Shown here piece after piece: positions 26,274 to 35,382 of a stretch of 64,000 nucleotides of DNA. Below the pieces are notes generated by a model. That model saw only the letters and a program-made list of their open reading frames with translations. It searched no databases and was not told the DNA's origin. Numbering within the stretch: position 1 is the first letter of the stretch; each line of letters begins with the position of its first letter. The stretch is from an uncultured SAR116 cluster alpha proteobacterium (lineage in GTDB: Bacteria; Pseudomonadota; Alphaproteobacteria; Puniceispirillales; Marisalimonadaceae): positions 1 through 64,000 of the forward strand of contig CACMRG010000001.1 of the NCBI GenBank assembly GCA_902616005.1. Reading direction: 5' to 3'. A program made the translations under genes and the position numbers.

Positions 26274-26296
26274 AACCCAGAAAAAAATTCTGGGTT
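26274..26296 (-). terminator. Hairpin after the peptide-binding-protein gene
   Basis: A 9-bp perfect stem (AACCCAGAA with TTCTGGGTT) has a 5-base loop, 20 bases after the binding-protein stop. The transcript continues into an AU-rich stretch, so it may act as a partial terminator, lowering permease expression. Confidence 0.7.
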
Positions 26297-26316
26297 CAAT
26301 GATATTTAAAATCAAA

Positions 26317-27906
26317 CTATTTACAATTAAGATAAGTTGCAATAGTTCTTTCATCAGTTCTAGGCGTGTAAGAACAGGTAGATTTAGCTGCCCAGGTATT
26401 CATTTGATAATGAACTGGTATCACACCGTAATTTTTGCCTACTGCTATTTCAGTAGCTTTTGCAAGAAGCTTTCCTCGAGCATCAGAGTCAACTGTTGCC
26501 AGAGCTTCTTGTATGATTTTGTCTACAGATGGGTCAGAGTGTCTACCTCTATTAGCTCTACCCATTCCTATAGATTTATCGTATGTGTGTAATAAAGCTC
26601 TCAAAGGTGAAGATGCTTCTCCAGATCCAGCTCCCCATCCAAGAACCATGAAACTAAATTCAGGACTTTTATTTGGACCGCCCCTAGAAGCTCTTTTGAA
26701 ATAAACAGCTTTTGGCATTGTCTCAACTTTAGCCTTGATTCCAATTCTTGATAACATCTGTGCCAAAGCTTCAGCAATTTTAGCATCATTGATGTATCTA
26801 TCATTTGGACCATGGATTGTCATTTCAAATCCTTTTTCATATCCAGCCTCTGCCATGAGTTTTTTTGCTGATTCCGGATCATATGGATCTGGCTTCATAT
26901 TTGGAGAAACGCCATGGAAACCTTTTGGAAGAAGTTGACCAGCTTTCACAGCAATATTTTCCATTACTTTAGATACCATTGCGTCACGATTTATTGCCAA
27001 AGATATAGCCTTTCTTACTCTAACATCCATTAAAGGATTTTTAATTTTTCCACCTCCAATAGCTTTTATATGAGGAGAGTTTTCTCTAAATTGATCCATG
27101 TGCAAATATATTACGCGATTAGATGCTCCACTATTAATTGACAAAGTTGGATTTGTTTTAAGTTTCGCAACATTTAAAGGTGGAACATTATCAATAAAAT
27201 CAACATCTTTTGCAAGTAGCGCTGCAATTCGTGCAGGTCCAGATTTAATTGGCTTAAATAGAACATTTTTATATTTTGGTTTACCTGTTCCAGCACCATG
27301 ATAATTTTCATTAGCCTTTAATTCAATCCTATCACCTGGAACCCATTTTACAAATTTATAAGGGCCAGTTCCAATTGCAGCTTTTCCACTATTATAATCA
27401 GCCGTAGTAGCACCTTCTCCATACTTTTTTGAAATAATTTTGACTGTCATGATGTCATTAGGCATTAATGGATAAGGTTTTTTTGTTTTAATATGAATTG
27501 TATGACTATCGATTTTAATAAAAGTTTTACCTTTTAAATATGTCCCAAAACCTGAAGGTGATTTAGGTACATTTGGAGCTCTTTGAGCAGTAAACATTAC
27601 ATCGTCTGCTGTGAAATCACTACCATCATGCCATTTTACACCTTTTCTTAGTTTAAACTCCCATGTTGTATCGTTTATAGGTTTCCAAGATGTAGCTAGG
27701 TCTGGATAATGTTGCTGATTCTCGTCACTTCCTACAAGAGTTCCAAAAATGTGAGTTGCAAATGCATTATTAGGACCTAAATTGTGATAATGAGGGTCAA
27801 TAGAACTTGGTTCTGATTTTAATCCTACTGTAAGATCTTTTGCAAATGATAGATTAGATAATAAAATACTCACAAATAGAATTAAAAAAGTTTTAATTAA
27901 TCTCAT
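26317..27906 (-). CDS. ABC importer substrate-binding protein, family 5 (peptide/nickel type)
   Basis: The 529-residue protein has a signal peptide (core about 5-18, LSFAK cleavage region) and the SBP_bac_5 fold. Landmarks are PSSIDPHYHNLGPNNAFATH (its core SSIDPHYHN), WEFKLRKGVKWHDGSDFTADDV (core VKWHDG) and VRKAISLAINRD. It delivers peptides or other modified amino-acid compounds to the permeases at 24394-26246. A Cys near each end of the C-terminal region (STCSYT, LNCK) may form a disulfide. It is divergent from the hydrolase at 28018 with 111 bp between. Confidence 0.9.
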   Translation of the reverse strand: MRLIKTFLILFVSILLSNLSFAKDLTVGLKSEPSSIDPHYHNLGPNNAFATHIFGTLVGSDENQQHYPDLATSWKPINDTTWEFKLRKGVKWHDGSDFTADDVMFTAQRAPNVPKSPSGFGTYLKGKTFIKIDSHTIHIKTKKPYPLMPNDIMTVKIISKKYGEGATTADYNSGKAAIGTGPYKFVKWVPGDRIELKANENYHGAGTGKPKYKNVLFKPIKSGPARIAALLAKDVDFIDNVPPLNVAKLKTNPTLSINSGASNRVIYLHMDQFRENSPHIKAIGGGKIKNPLMDVRVRKAISLAINRDAMVSKVMENIAVKAGQLLPKGFHGVSPNMKPDPYDPESAKKLMAEAGYEKGFEMTIHGPNDRYINDAKIAEALAQMLSRIGIKAKVETMPKAVYFKRASRGGPNKSPEFSFMVLGWGAGSGEASSPLRALLHTYDKSIGMGRANRGRHSDPSVDKIIQEALATVDSDARGKLLAKATEIAVGKNYGVIPVHYQMNTWAAKSTCSYTPRTDERTIATYLNCK

Positions 27907-28017
27907 AATTATCTCCTTTAATAACTAAAATAATAACTAATAAAAACAGTGAATGAAATTAATTAAAGAGTCAATTTAATCTATTTAAATTTTTTTTTTG
28001 GTGTTATCTTAATTCAT

Positions 28018-28845
28018 ATGTCGCTTTCAATTATTGATGAACTTCCAAAAAATGAAATTTATAATGATAGAATTTCTGGTTTAAAATTATCATATAGATA
28101 TTTAAAAAATAAAAATAAAAAAACTATAGTTTTTTTGCATGGATATAATGGAAATAGCAAAAGTTGGGCGTATCAATTTAAATTTTTTAAAAATAAATAT
28201 TCATTGATCTCATTTGATTTTCCTGGGTTTGGTGAATCTGATAATATGAAAGATCCAGATATGTTTAAAGTGTCTAATTTGATAATCCGTGCATTAGAAA
28301 ATTTAAAAATTAAAGAATATTATATAATTGGGCATTCAATGGGAGGCATGTTAGCTCAAATATTAAGTACAAATAACAATTCATCGGTCATTAAAATGGT
28401 ACTCTCATGTACACATAAAGGGTACTCCATGAAATATAAGAAACCCCTTAGAGAACCATATAATAAAAGACTTCAACAAAGACATGAACTCTCTGACGTG
28501 GAATATGGAAAATTAAGGATATCTAAAATGCTACCAGGATTTCAAAATAAGAAAATTTTTGATTTTTTATGTTTAATTAGTCAAGAAATTTCAAGTGAAG
28601 CAATTGTTTGTGGTGGTTCTTCCATGCAAATATTAGATACTACCGATAGATTATCAAAAATTAAAGTTCCATGTTTAATTTTAACTGGTTCAGAAGATAT
28701 TGTAGTTTCTAAGAAGAAGTCATTATTTCTTTACGATACAATAAAAAATGCTCTTCATATTGAAATTAAAGGGGTTGGGCATGCTCCTTATTGTGAAAAT
28801 GCAATGGAGTTCAATGAAAAAATTAGTTCATTTTTATCAACTTAA
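28018..28845 (+). CDS. Alpha/beta-fold hydrolase
   Basis: The 275-residue protein has the oxyanion segment FLHGYNGNSKSW, the nucleophile elbow GHSMGG with S107, an acid in GSEDIVV and the catalytic histidine in GVGHAPY. It is thus an intact alpha/beta hydrolase (esterase, lactonase or C-C hydrolase type). No signal peptide is seen. The substrate cannot be told. It is coupled to the MFS transporter by a TAATG overlap, so the transporter may move the substrate or product. Confidence 0.85.
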   Translation: MSLSIIDELPKNEIYNDRISGLKLSYRYLKNKNKKTIVFLHGYNGNSKSWAYQFKFFKNKYSLISFDFPGFGESDNMKDPDMFKVSNLIIRALENLKIKEYYIIGHSMGGMLAQILSTNNNSSVIKMVLSCTHKGYSMKYKKPLREPYNKRLQQRHELSDVEYGKLRISKMLPGFQNKKIFDFLCLISQEISSEAIVCGGSSMQILDTTDRLSKIKVPCLILTGSEDIVVSKKKSLFLYDTIKNALHIEIKGVGHAPYCENAMEFNEKISSFLST

Positions 28846-30065
28846 TGACAGCTTTATCTTATAAACCATTTGCAATTTATTTTGTTAGCAATTCTCTATC
28901 ATTACTTGGTCTATGGATGCAAAAAGTAAGTATAGGCTGGCTAGCATGGAATTTAACTGAATCAACATTTTGGACAAGCTTTGTTGCATTATCTCTAATG
29001 GCACCAGCTGGCATTTTAGGTCCTTTTTTTGGAGTTTGGGCTGAAAAATGGGATATGAGAAAGGCAACAATTATTTTAAAATTTTCAATGTTTTTTATTT
29101 CAATTGTGATTTTTTATTTACAATTTATTCAAGCTCATTCAATTTTTTCACTTGCTGCCTTAACATTAATATATGGTATTTTAAGTGCTATATATCATCC
29201 TGTTAGATTAGTTTTTGTTTCAATAGTAGTAAAAAAATCTTTCTTAGGAAGCGCAATAGGTTTAAATTCGGCTTCATTTAATGCCTCAAGGGTCATTGGA
29301 CCAGCTATTGCTGGTTTTCTTATGTTATATTTTGATCTACAATTTACATTTCTGGTCTCAGCTTTGTTATATTTACCAATAATAATAATATTGTTTTTTA
29401 TTCCATTAGAAAAACGAGATACTTATTCTTTTAGAAAAGAGACTTTTAAAAAGGATTTCTTTGAGGGTTTACGATATTCTTTAAAAAACAAAATTATAAA
29501 AATAAATTTATACATAGTTTTCATTAATGCATTATTTGTAAGAGGAGTCTTGGAAATCCAACCAACTATAGCAGGTGAAATTTTATCTGGAAGTAGTACA
29601 AGTTTATCGTTAATTACTGCATCTGCAGGAGTTGGAGCGTTACTTGCTTCAATTTTCCTTGGCTCTAGTAAGTATTTACAAAATAATTTATCTAAAATAT
29701 TTTTACCTATGATAATTTTTGGATTTTTATCTTCATTATTTATTGGGATATTTAATGATATAGAAATCATTATTTTATTATTTTTATTTTTGGGTTTTTC
29801 TACAACTCTGATAGGAATTGGAACACAAACATTAATTCAATTGGAAGTTTCTGAACAATTTAGGGCTCGTGTGCTGACATGGTGGTCAACAATTTCATTT
29901 GGATCTTTATCTATTGGTGGTATTTTGATTGGTTTGTTTGGTGAAATAATTCCATTAGAACTGGTTTTAATTATAACTCCAATTGTAGGGTATTTATCAT
30001 ATATTTATTTTCTTAGAAGATTTAATGGATCTTTTAGTCTCTCTTCGAAAAATGTAAATGCCTGA
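28845..30065 (+). CDS. MFS transporter (EntS/MFS_3-like)
   Basis: The 406-residue inner-membrane protein has about 12 predicted helices. It resembles the MFS_3 group (enterobactin exporter EntS and related efflux proteins), with the loop-2/3 motif FFGVWAEKWDMRKATI and a later GSAIGLNSASFNASRVIGPAIAG (core ASRVIGPAIAG). It probably exports a small compound. Its start overlaps the hydrolase stop by one base. Its last 23 codons overlap the end of the opposite-strand EamA gene by 69 bp. Confidence 0.87.
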   Translation: MTALSYKPFAIYFVSNSLSLLGLWMQKVSIGWLAWNLTESTFWTSFVALSLMAPAGILGPFFGVWAEKWDMRKATIILKFSMFFISIVIFYLQFIQAHSIFSLAALTLIYGILSAIYHPVRLVFVSIVVKKSFLGSAIGLNSASFNASRVIGPAIAGFLMLYFDLQFTFLVSALLYLPIIIILFFIPLEKRDTYSFRKETFKKDFFEGLRYSLKNKIIKINLYIVFINALFVRGVLEIQPTIAGEILSGSSTSLSLITASAGVGALLASIFLGSSKYLQNNLSKIFLPMIIFGFLSSLFIGIFNDIEIIILLFLFLGFSTTLIGIGTQTLIQLEVSEQFRARVLTWWSTISFGSLSIGGILIGLFGEIIPLELVLIITPIVGYLSYIYFLRRFNGSFSLSSKNVNA

Positions 30066-30902
30066 TATTGTAATAATAATTCCTCCAATAATTGTATTGG
30101 TCAATGGATAAACATTCCAAATCGCTAAATCAATAATTATTGCCCAAATAATACCTGTATAATTATAGGGGCTTACGATTGAAGCTTCTGCCTTTTGCAA
30201 AGCAAAGGTCATTAAACTTTGAGTTATAAAAGCGCATACACCTAATAAAATTAGCAATATATAAACATCTAAAGTTGGATCTTTCCATACATAGGGTTGA
30301 AAAAAAGAGGTGGTTATTACACTTACTAACATAAAATAAAATACTGTTTTAAATGGATTTTCAGTTTCTCCAAGTATTCGCAAAAAGATAATTGTTGTTG
30401 ACCACATTAATGTAGCTATTAATGCTGTAATTGAAGCTATTTCTATATTAGTTGAAGGATCTAATGCAATCACAACACCAGTAAATCCAAAAATTATAGC
30501 AGTCCATCTTCTCCAGCCAATTATTTCATTTAAAAAAATTATAGCAAGAATTGAACTGAAAATAGGAACAGCCATTGAGATGACTGTAACATCTGCAATG
30601 GGTAATCTTTGAAAAGAATAAAAAAAGAAAATATTTCCAATTACTCCAGCAATTGATCTAAAAAAATGAAGAAATGGTTTTTTTGTATAAAGGAATTTAA
30701 ATCCCCCTAATTTATTAATTATAGGTAATAATAAGATTATGACTATTATTCCCCTTATAAACGCAATTTGTATTGGGTTATACTCTGGCCCAATCAACTT
30801 TGCAATTGCACTCATTAAGGTAACACTTACAACAGCAATTATCATTGCGCAAATAGCAACAAAATTATTTGAAAAACTTATTTTCAAGATTTTAGTTTTC
30901 AA
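29997..30902 (-). CDS. EamA-family (DMT) transporter
   Basis: The 301-residue protein has about ten helices in two EamA repeats, for example PIQIAFIRGIIVIILLLP and FLNEIIGWRRWTAIIFGFTGV (cores IAFIRG and GWRRWTAI). It exports or imports small metabolites. A TTG at 30902 is the likely start and overlaps the upstream MFS stop by 11 bp. It is the intact paralogue of the interrupted gene at 36118-37002. Its Trp in PYVWKDPTL aligns with that gene's TGA. Confidence 0.85.
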   Translation of the reverse strand: MKTKILKISFSNNFVAICAMIIAVVSVTLMSAIAKLIGPEYNPIQIAFIRGIIVIILLLPIINKLGGFKFLYTKKPFLHFFRSIAGVIGNIFFFYSFQRLPIADVTVISMAVPIFSSILAIIFLNEIIGWRRWTAIIFGFTGVVIALDPSTNIEIASITALIATLMWSTTIIFLRILGETENPFKTVFYFMLVSVITTSFFQPYVWKDPTLDVYILLILLGVCAFITQSLMTFALQKAEASIVSPYNYTGIIWAIIIDLAIWNVYPLTNTIIGGIIITISGIYIFRRETKRSIKSSKKINI

Positions 30903-32181
30903 TTCGTAATTTTAAGTTTGTTAATTTTTTAGGTTCTCTCAAAAATAAAATACAAAGAAATGAAGCTAAAAATGGATATAATGAACAAATTCTTATAGTT
31001 AAAATTGGATCTCCTAAATAGTCAATTGCTGCTGCAAAAGGTATTGGCCCAATGGATGCTCCAACAACTAAAATCATTTGTCCTGTACCTTGGATTGATC
31101 CTACATGTAATCTTCCAAAATACCTGGGCCAAATATACCCAAATAGTGAAATACTAAAAGCATTATTGATACCAAAAATAACAGAATATATTATTGCATT
31201 TTGCAAAGAGGTTGCAAAAGTTATCATAAGTAATGAGCATCCTGTTACTATTAAGGCTATTCCGATAATAATATGTGTTTGAAATTTATCTAACATTTTA
31301 CCTATAATGGGTATAAATAATATCATGGCAATCATCGTTGGTATAAATAATGTTGTTGCGATTTGACTTGAAAGATTAAAATATTCGTTCAAAATTGTTA
31401 CTTGAAAGAAATGTAAAGCAGTTACTAACATAGAAATAGAGAAAAAGGAAAATGCCAAAATATAAAAACATTTTTCTTTAAGAGCTTCACTAAGATTCAG
31501 ACCAATAATTTTACCTTTCGTATTTTTCTCATTTGTAATTTTTTCAACTCCATCAGGTAACATATTTACATCTTCTGGTTTATTTACTGCTAAAAATATC
31601 AATGGAGGCAACATAATTATCCAAGTTGAAAAACCAATAATGACCCATGCCATTCTCCACCCATAAACCTCTATGAGGTAATTCGAAATAGGAGGATGCA
31701 AACCCATAGAAATCGCAAATCCAAGTCCCATTAATCCAAGAGCAAAACCTCTTTTTTTGTCAAACCATTGTGTTACAATGTTGGACGAACAAAGCATAAG
31801 AGAGCCTTGACCAAAAAACCTTAAAAAGCCAAAACCTAATGCTAACATAAAAAAATTTGATGCTGCTCCAAATAATAAACATCCAAAACCAAGCAAAATA
31901 ATCGTCATAATTAAAACAATTCTGGGCCCGAATTTATCAACTAATTTACCCATTCGTGGAAGTAAGAAAGCAGCAACTAAAGTTGCAATCATATAAGCTG
32001 TTGATATTGAAGTGCTTGATATATCAAGTTCTTTTGTAATAATTGGAAGAAATGCACTGAATGTGTGGGACTGTCCAGCTCCACTACTGAAAATACCTAA
32101 ACCACCAATTAAAACAACAATCCACCCATAAAACAGTTTTGTATTAATTTCATTTACAGTTTTAGAGTTAATTAAAAACAT
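30892..32181 (-). CDS. MFS transporter (monocarboxylate / oxalate-formate-antiporter-like)
   Basis: The 429-residue protein has twelve predicted helices. It begins with FYGWIVVLIGGLGIFSSGAGQSHTFSAF (core FYGWIVVLIGG), a common start of OFA/MCT-type carriers of organic acids. Loop motifs GKLVDKFGPR and IGKMLDKFQTH are the repeated MFS signature. The substrate is presumably a monocarboxylate or other organic anion. It precedes the EamA gene with an 11-bp overlap, so they share a transcript. Confidence 0.85.
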   Translation of the reverse strand: MFLINSKTVNEINTKLFYGWIVVLIGGLGIFSSGAGQSHTFSAFLPIITKELDISSTSISTAYMIATLVAAFLLPRMGKLVDKFGPRIVLIMTIILLGFGCLLFGAASNFFMLALGFGFLRFFGQGSLMLCSSNIVTQWFDKKRGFALGLMGLGFAISMGLHPPISNYLIEVYGWRMAWVIIGFSTWIIMLPPLIFLAVNKPEDVNMLPDGVEKITNEKNTKGKIIGLNLSEALKEKCFYILAFSFFSISMLVTALHFFQVTILNEYFNLSSQIATTLFIPTMIAMILFIPIIGKMLDKFQTHIIIGIALIVTGCSLLMITFATSLQNAIIYSVIFGINNAFSISLFGYIWPRYFGRLHVGSIQGTGQMILVVGASIGPIPFAAAIDYLGDPILTIRICSLYPFLASFLCILFLREPKKLTNLKLRIEN

Positions 32182-32231
32182 AATTAAAATAATTTACATG
32201 TTAATTAATTTTAAAGCAATTAGTTACAGGT

Positions 32232-33125
32232 TTAATTTTTCTTACTTGCTTTTACGAACATATTTACAGCCTCTTCAAATGTTCTAGATTCATTGTAGGT
32301 TTGTCTAGTTTCATTCGAGATTGGGGTCTTTTGAGCTAGTTTCATAATGTCAGCAGCACCTTCATGAAATTTAGGAGTCAGATTCAATGTTTTAAAAGTT
32401 TTTGCTATTTCATACATTTCACCTTCCCATCTACTTGCATCCAATGGGATTTTTGGAGTCATATTTTTCATAGCTTTTAAAATTTCAGGTTTACTAAATT
32501 CAAGCTCTTTCACGTATTCGTCAAACAACTTAGATTTTGAAGCAGCCGTTATTGTTGCGGCATGAAGTGCAAAAGTGCCTTTTGTAGCGCTAGCATAAAT
32601 CATTTTAAATGCTGAGGCTTTTCCAACTTCAGAACCGAGACTTTTAACTATAATACCTTTATTATTGAGAATTTCTAATTTACTTGTATTTTTACCTGAG
32701 ATATAGAGACGAGTTTTACCTTTTTCTACAATTGGATTTAAACCTACAATACCTCCGTCTAAAAATTCAAAATGTTTGTTATTAAAGAGTTTTTCAATTT
32801 TTAAGCAAGTGTTTGGTGATATAGCATTACAATCAACGTATGTTATTTTTTTTTGTAGATGAGATGAAAAACTAGTAACAAACTTTGCTTGTTGAAATGC
32901 TTTATCAGGTGGAATGATGGAAAATATTATATCAACTTCTTTTAAAAAATTTTCAAAATTATCAATATTTATTACTCTTGCCTCGTTAGCAAGTTTAAGT
33001 GTTCTTTTACTTCTACCTTTTAAAAATGTTAAAACTTTAAATTTATTTTCAACTAAAACCTTTGCAATTCCATGACCCATGTCACCAGGCATTAATACGC
33101 CAATGATTGGCTTTTTTGAAATCAT
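32232..33125 (-). CDS. NAD-binding 6-phosphogluconate-dehydrogenase-like protein (DUF1932 type)
   Basis: From the ATG at 33123-33125 this is a 297-residue protein; the upstream TTG at 33179 lies inside the rhodanese gene and is rejected. The Rossmann motif is IGVLMPGDMGHGIAK. A C-terminal helical domain (DASRWEGEMYEIAKTF) resembles DUF1932, found in beta-hydroxyacid-dehydrogenase relatives. It probably oxidises or reduces a hydroxy acid. The substrate is unknown. It follows the rhodanese gene by 4 bp. Confidence 0.8.
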   Translation of the reverse strand: MISKKPIIGVLMPGDMGHGIAKVLVENKFKVLTFLKGRSKRTLKLANEARVINIDNFENFLKEVDIIFSIIPPDKAFQQAKFVTSFSSHLQKKITYVDCNAISPNTCLKIEKLFNNKHFEFLDGGIVGLNPIVEKGKTRLYISGKNTSKLEILNNKGIIVKSLGSEVGKASAFKMIYASATKGTFALHAATITAASKSKLFDEYVKELEFSKPEILKAMKNMTPKIPLDASRWEGEMYEIAKTFKTLNLTPKFHEGAADIMKLAQKTPISNETRQTYNESRTFEEAVNMFVKASKKN

Positions 33126-33129
33126 ATAA

Positions 33130-33504
33130 TTATTTATCCATAGGACCGTTATTTTTTTCCCAATCTCCAATTCCTCCAACGTTTTTTACATTACTGTAAC
33201 CCATTTCGATCAGAGTTTTTCCACTCAAAGCAGCTTGTCCACCAGCACCGCATACTAATATTATTTCACTATTTTTATTTAACTTTGTATTGAAATAGGG
33301 TGTCTGATCGTCTGCAGCAAATTCTATAAAACCTCGAGGAATTGTAAGTGCATCTTTAATAGTTCCAGTTTTTTGAATTTCACCACTATCACGAACATCT
33401 ATAAATATTGTTTCATCAGAACCATGTTTTTTAATTGCATCTAATGTATCAATTTTTTCAACAATTTCGTTAGCTTCTTTTAAAAAATCTTGTGCTGTTT
33501 TCAT
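33130..33504 (-). CDS. Rhodanese-like domain protein
   Basis: The 124-residue single-domain rhodanese has IFIDVRDSGE near residue 34 and an active-site cysteine in LVCGAGGQAAL. Related sulfurtransferases usually have C-x-x-G-G-R-S in that loop; here the Arg and Ser are Gln and Ala, so activity or sulfur acceptor may differ. It would act in the cytosol on thiosulfate, persulfides or a protein partner. It is followed by the dehydrogenase after 4 bp. Confidence 0.82.
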   Translation of the reverse strand: MKTAQDFLKEANEIVEKIDTLDAIKKHGSDETIFIDVRDSGEIQKTGTIKDALTIPRGFIEFAADDQTPYFNTKLNKNSEIILVCGAGGQAALSGKTLIEMGYSNVKNVGGIGDWEKNNGPMDK

Positions 33505-33527
33505 ATATTTCTCCTATTTTATAATAA

Positions 33528-34019
33528 CTATATTATTGGACCTAATTTTTGAGGTTGTGATACGCCTATAGTCATCCAACAATTAGTACATTTTTTACTT
33601 ATATTACTTTTACTAAGAGTCCATAAAATTTTGTATCTATTTTTATTTTTACCATCTAAAAAAACTTCTACCTTTGCCTCAGTTTGATTTTTAAAAATTA
33701 ATTTAGTTTCGAAAAACAGTGATCCTAGCAGTACATCATAAGGGTTTGATCTAATCATTGAAACAAATCTACCTAGTGGGCCTGTATATTTTTTATTTTC
33801 TGGGTGGGCAAATAACCAACACTGATAAATGCCTTTATTATCATTAGAATTACTCTGAAGTGAAGTTAATTGTATGTCTACAACTTCTAGCGGACTGAAC
33901 TTATCATTTGGTCTAATTTCAGCAAATAAAAGACTTTTAAAATTAAAAATAAACAATGAGCACAATATGAGTGTTAATTTTGTAGTTTTTAGCCTCTTTA
34001 AATAACTGGATTTAAGCAT
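33528..34019 (-). CDS. Exported DUF4864-like protein
   Basis: The 163-residue protein has an N-terminal hydrophobic helix (about 15-33) that looks like an uncleaved anchor or signal peptide. The rest resembles DUF4864/NTF2-like proteins: PLEVVDIQLTSLQSN, YTGPLGRFVSMI and SNPYDVLLGS. Two cysteines near the C-terminus (KKCTNCW) form a CxxC. The function is unknown. It lies 23 bp upstream of the rhodanese gene, in the same direction. Confidence 0.65.
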   Translation of the reverse strand: MLKSSYLKRLKTTKLTLILCSLFIFNFKSLLFAEIRPNDKFSPLEVVDIQLTSLQSNSNDNKGIYQCWLFAHPENKKYTGPLGRFVSMIRSNPYDVLLGSLFFETKLIFKNQTEAKVEVFLDGKNKNRYKILWTLSKSNISKKCTNCWMTIGVSQPQKLGPII

Positions 34020-34063
34020 ATTTATACCTTAATCATCAATATTATTTTTTAAAGAGGAATAAA

Positions 34064-34540
34064 ATGTATTTTTTAAAATTATTTACTGTATCTGCTTTTT
34101 TAATTATAAATTCCAACAATGTTTTCTCTGCAGGATCAAGCTCAGATTCAAATAACGCCAAAAATAAATCATTAGCATATTTATCTGCTGAAAAACTTAT
34201 AAATAAAAAACAATATTCTGATGCTATTGTAAAGTTAAATGACGCATTGGTAACTGATAGCAAAAATGCAGATATATATAATTATTTAGGATTTTCTCAT
34301 AGAAAATTAGGTAAAATGGAAGATGCTGCTTTTTTTTACAATAAAGCTCTTGAAATAAATCCTAAGCATAAAGGTGCTCTTGAGTATCAAGGAGAAATGT
34401 TTTTAGCTCTAAACCAAATAGGAAAAGCTGAAGAAAATTTAAAAAAATTAGATAAAATTTGCTTTCTTGGATGCTCTGAGTTTGATAAACTTAAAAAATC
34501 AATTATGGATAAAAAATCTGGTAAAAAGAGTTCTTACTAA
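34064..34540 (+). CDS. Exported tetratricopeptide-repeat protein
   Basis: The 158-residue protein has a signal peptide (FLKLFTVSAFLIINSNNVFSAG, cleaved after about residue 22). About three TPR units follow, with the clearest ADIYNYLGFSHRKLGKMEDAAFFY (core NYLGFSHRKLGKMEDA). It is periplasmic and probably mediates protein-protein contact. The ribosome-binding site AAGAGG precedes the ATG. It ends 2 bp before the CoA-transferase operon, with which it may be co-transcribed by arrangement rather than function. Confidence 0.82.
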   Translation: MYFLKLFTVSAFLIINSNNVFSAGSSSDSNNAKNKSLAYLSAEKLINKKQYSDAIVKLNDALVTDSKNADIYNYLGFSHRKLGKMEDAAFFYNKALEINPKHKGALEYQGEMFLALNQIGKAEENLKKLDKICFLGCSEFDKLKKSIMDKKSGKKSSY

Positions 34541-34542
34541 AA

Positions 34543-35382
34543 ATGGTAAACTTCACGCAAATAACTGTAAAAGATATTGCTAAAGAAGTTAAGGATAATT
34601 GCTTACTTGGTATACCTGCTGATTATTCTGGCGTTCCAATGTCAGTTACAATTGAAATAATCAAAAATAAAACCAAAGGGTTGAGGTTATATTGCTTACC
34701 ACTAACTACAATTCAAGGAGATATGCTAATTGGATCTGGTTGTGTAAACGAAATTGAGACTGCAGCTGTTACCTTAGGAGAGTATGGCCAAGCTCCTAGG
34801 TTTCAAGATGCAATTGAAAATAGTAAGATTAATATTAAAGATTCTACTTGTCCTGCGTTACATGCACAACTTCAAGCTACTGAAAAATCAGTTCCTTTTA
34901 TGCCATTGAGAGGGATTTTAGGTTCAGATTTGTATAAGAACAGAAATGATTGGGTTGTGATTGACAATCCAATGAATAACTCTAATACCAATGATGAAAA
35001 AATTGTTATTTTACCAGCTGTAAAATTAGACATTCTCATTTTTCATGCTAGTAAAGCTGATATTAATGGAAATGTACAAATTGGAAGAAGAAGAGAATTG
35101 GCTACATTGGCACATGCTTCAAAAAAAGTATATGTTACAGTAGAAGAAATTGTAGATGAAGATTTTTTTGATTCCGAACTTAAGGCTGCTGCTACTTTAC
35201 CATCTTTGTATATTGACGGCATATCATTGGCTAAAAATGGTGCGTGGCCATGTGGATTAACAGACTATTATGATATAGATACTAATGAGATGAGCAAGTA
35301 TGCTAAGGCAGCAAAGTACCAAGAAACATTTGATGAATATATGAGAGATTTTATTTTACAAAATAATTATTCAAATATTTGA
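34543..35382 (+). CDS. CoA-transferase alpha subunit (glutaconate/IpdA-like)
   Basis: The 279-residue protein is the A subunit of a family I CoA-transferase, resembling glutaconate CoA-transferase or IpdA-like proteins (CCPALHAQLQ-type region DSTCPALHAQ, then ILIFHASKADINGNVQIGRRRELA). It works with the B subunit encoded next. The pair transfers CoA between acids or opens a ring as in IpdAB; the substrate is not clear. It overlaps the B gene by 4 bp (TTGA). Confidence 0.8.
   Translation: MVNFTQITVKDIAKEVKDNCLLGIPADYSGVPMSVTIEIIKNKTKGLRLYCLPLTTIQGDMLIGSGCVNEIETAAVTLGEYGQAPRFQDAIENSKINIKDSTCPALHAQLQATEKSVPFMPLRGILGSDLYKNRNDWVVIDNPMNNSNTNDEKIVILPAVKLDILIFHASKADINGNVQIGRRRELATLAHASKKVYVTVEEIVDEDFFDSELKAAATLPSLYIDGISLAKNGAWPCGLTDYYDIDTNEMSKYAKAAKYQETFDEYMRDFILQNNYSNI

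Noticed and set aside
26435-26938. Plus-strand ORFs inside the peptide-binding-protein gene
   Set aside because: They are shadows of the long minus-strand gene, with no family features or ribosome-binding sites.
33126-33179. Upstream TTG start for the dehydrogenase at 32232
   Set aside because: The extension lies inside the rhodanese gene, and the Rossmann motif is normally only a few residues from the start, as it is with the ATG at 33125.
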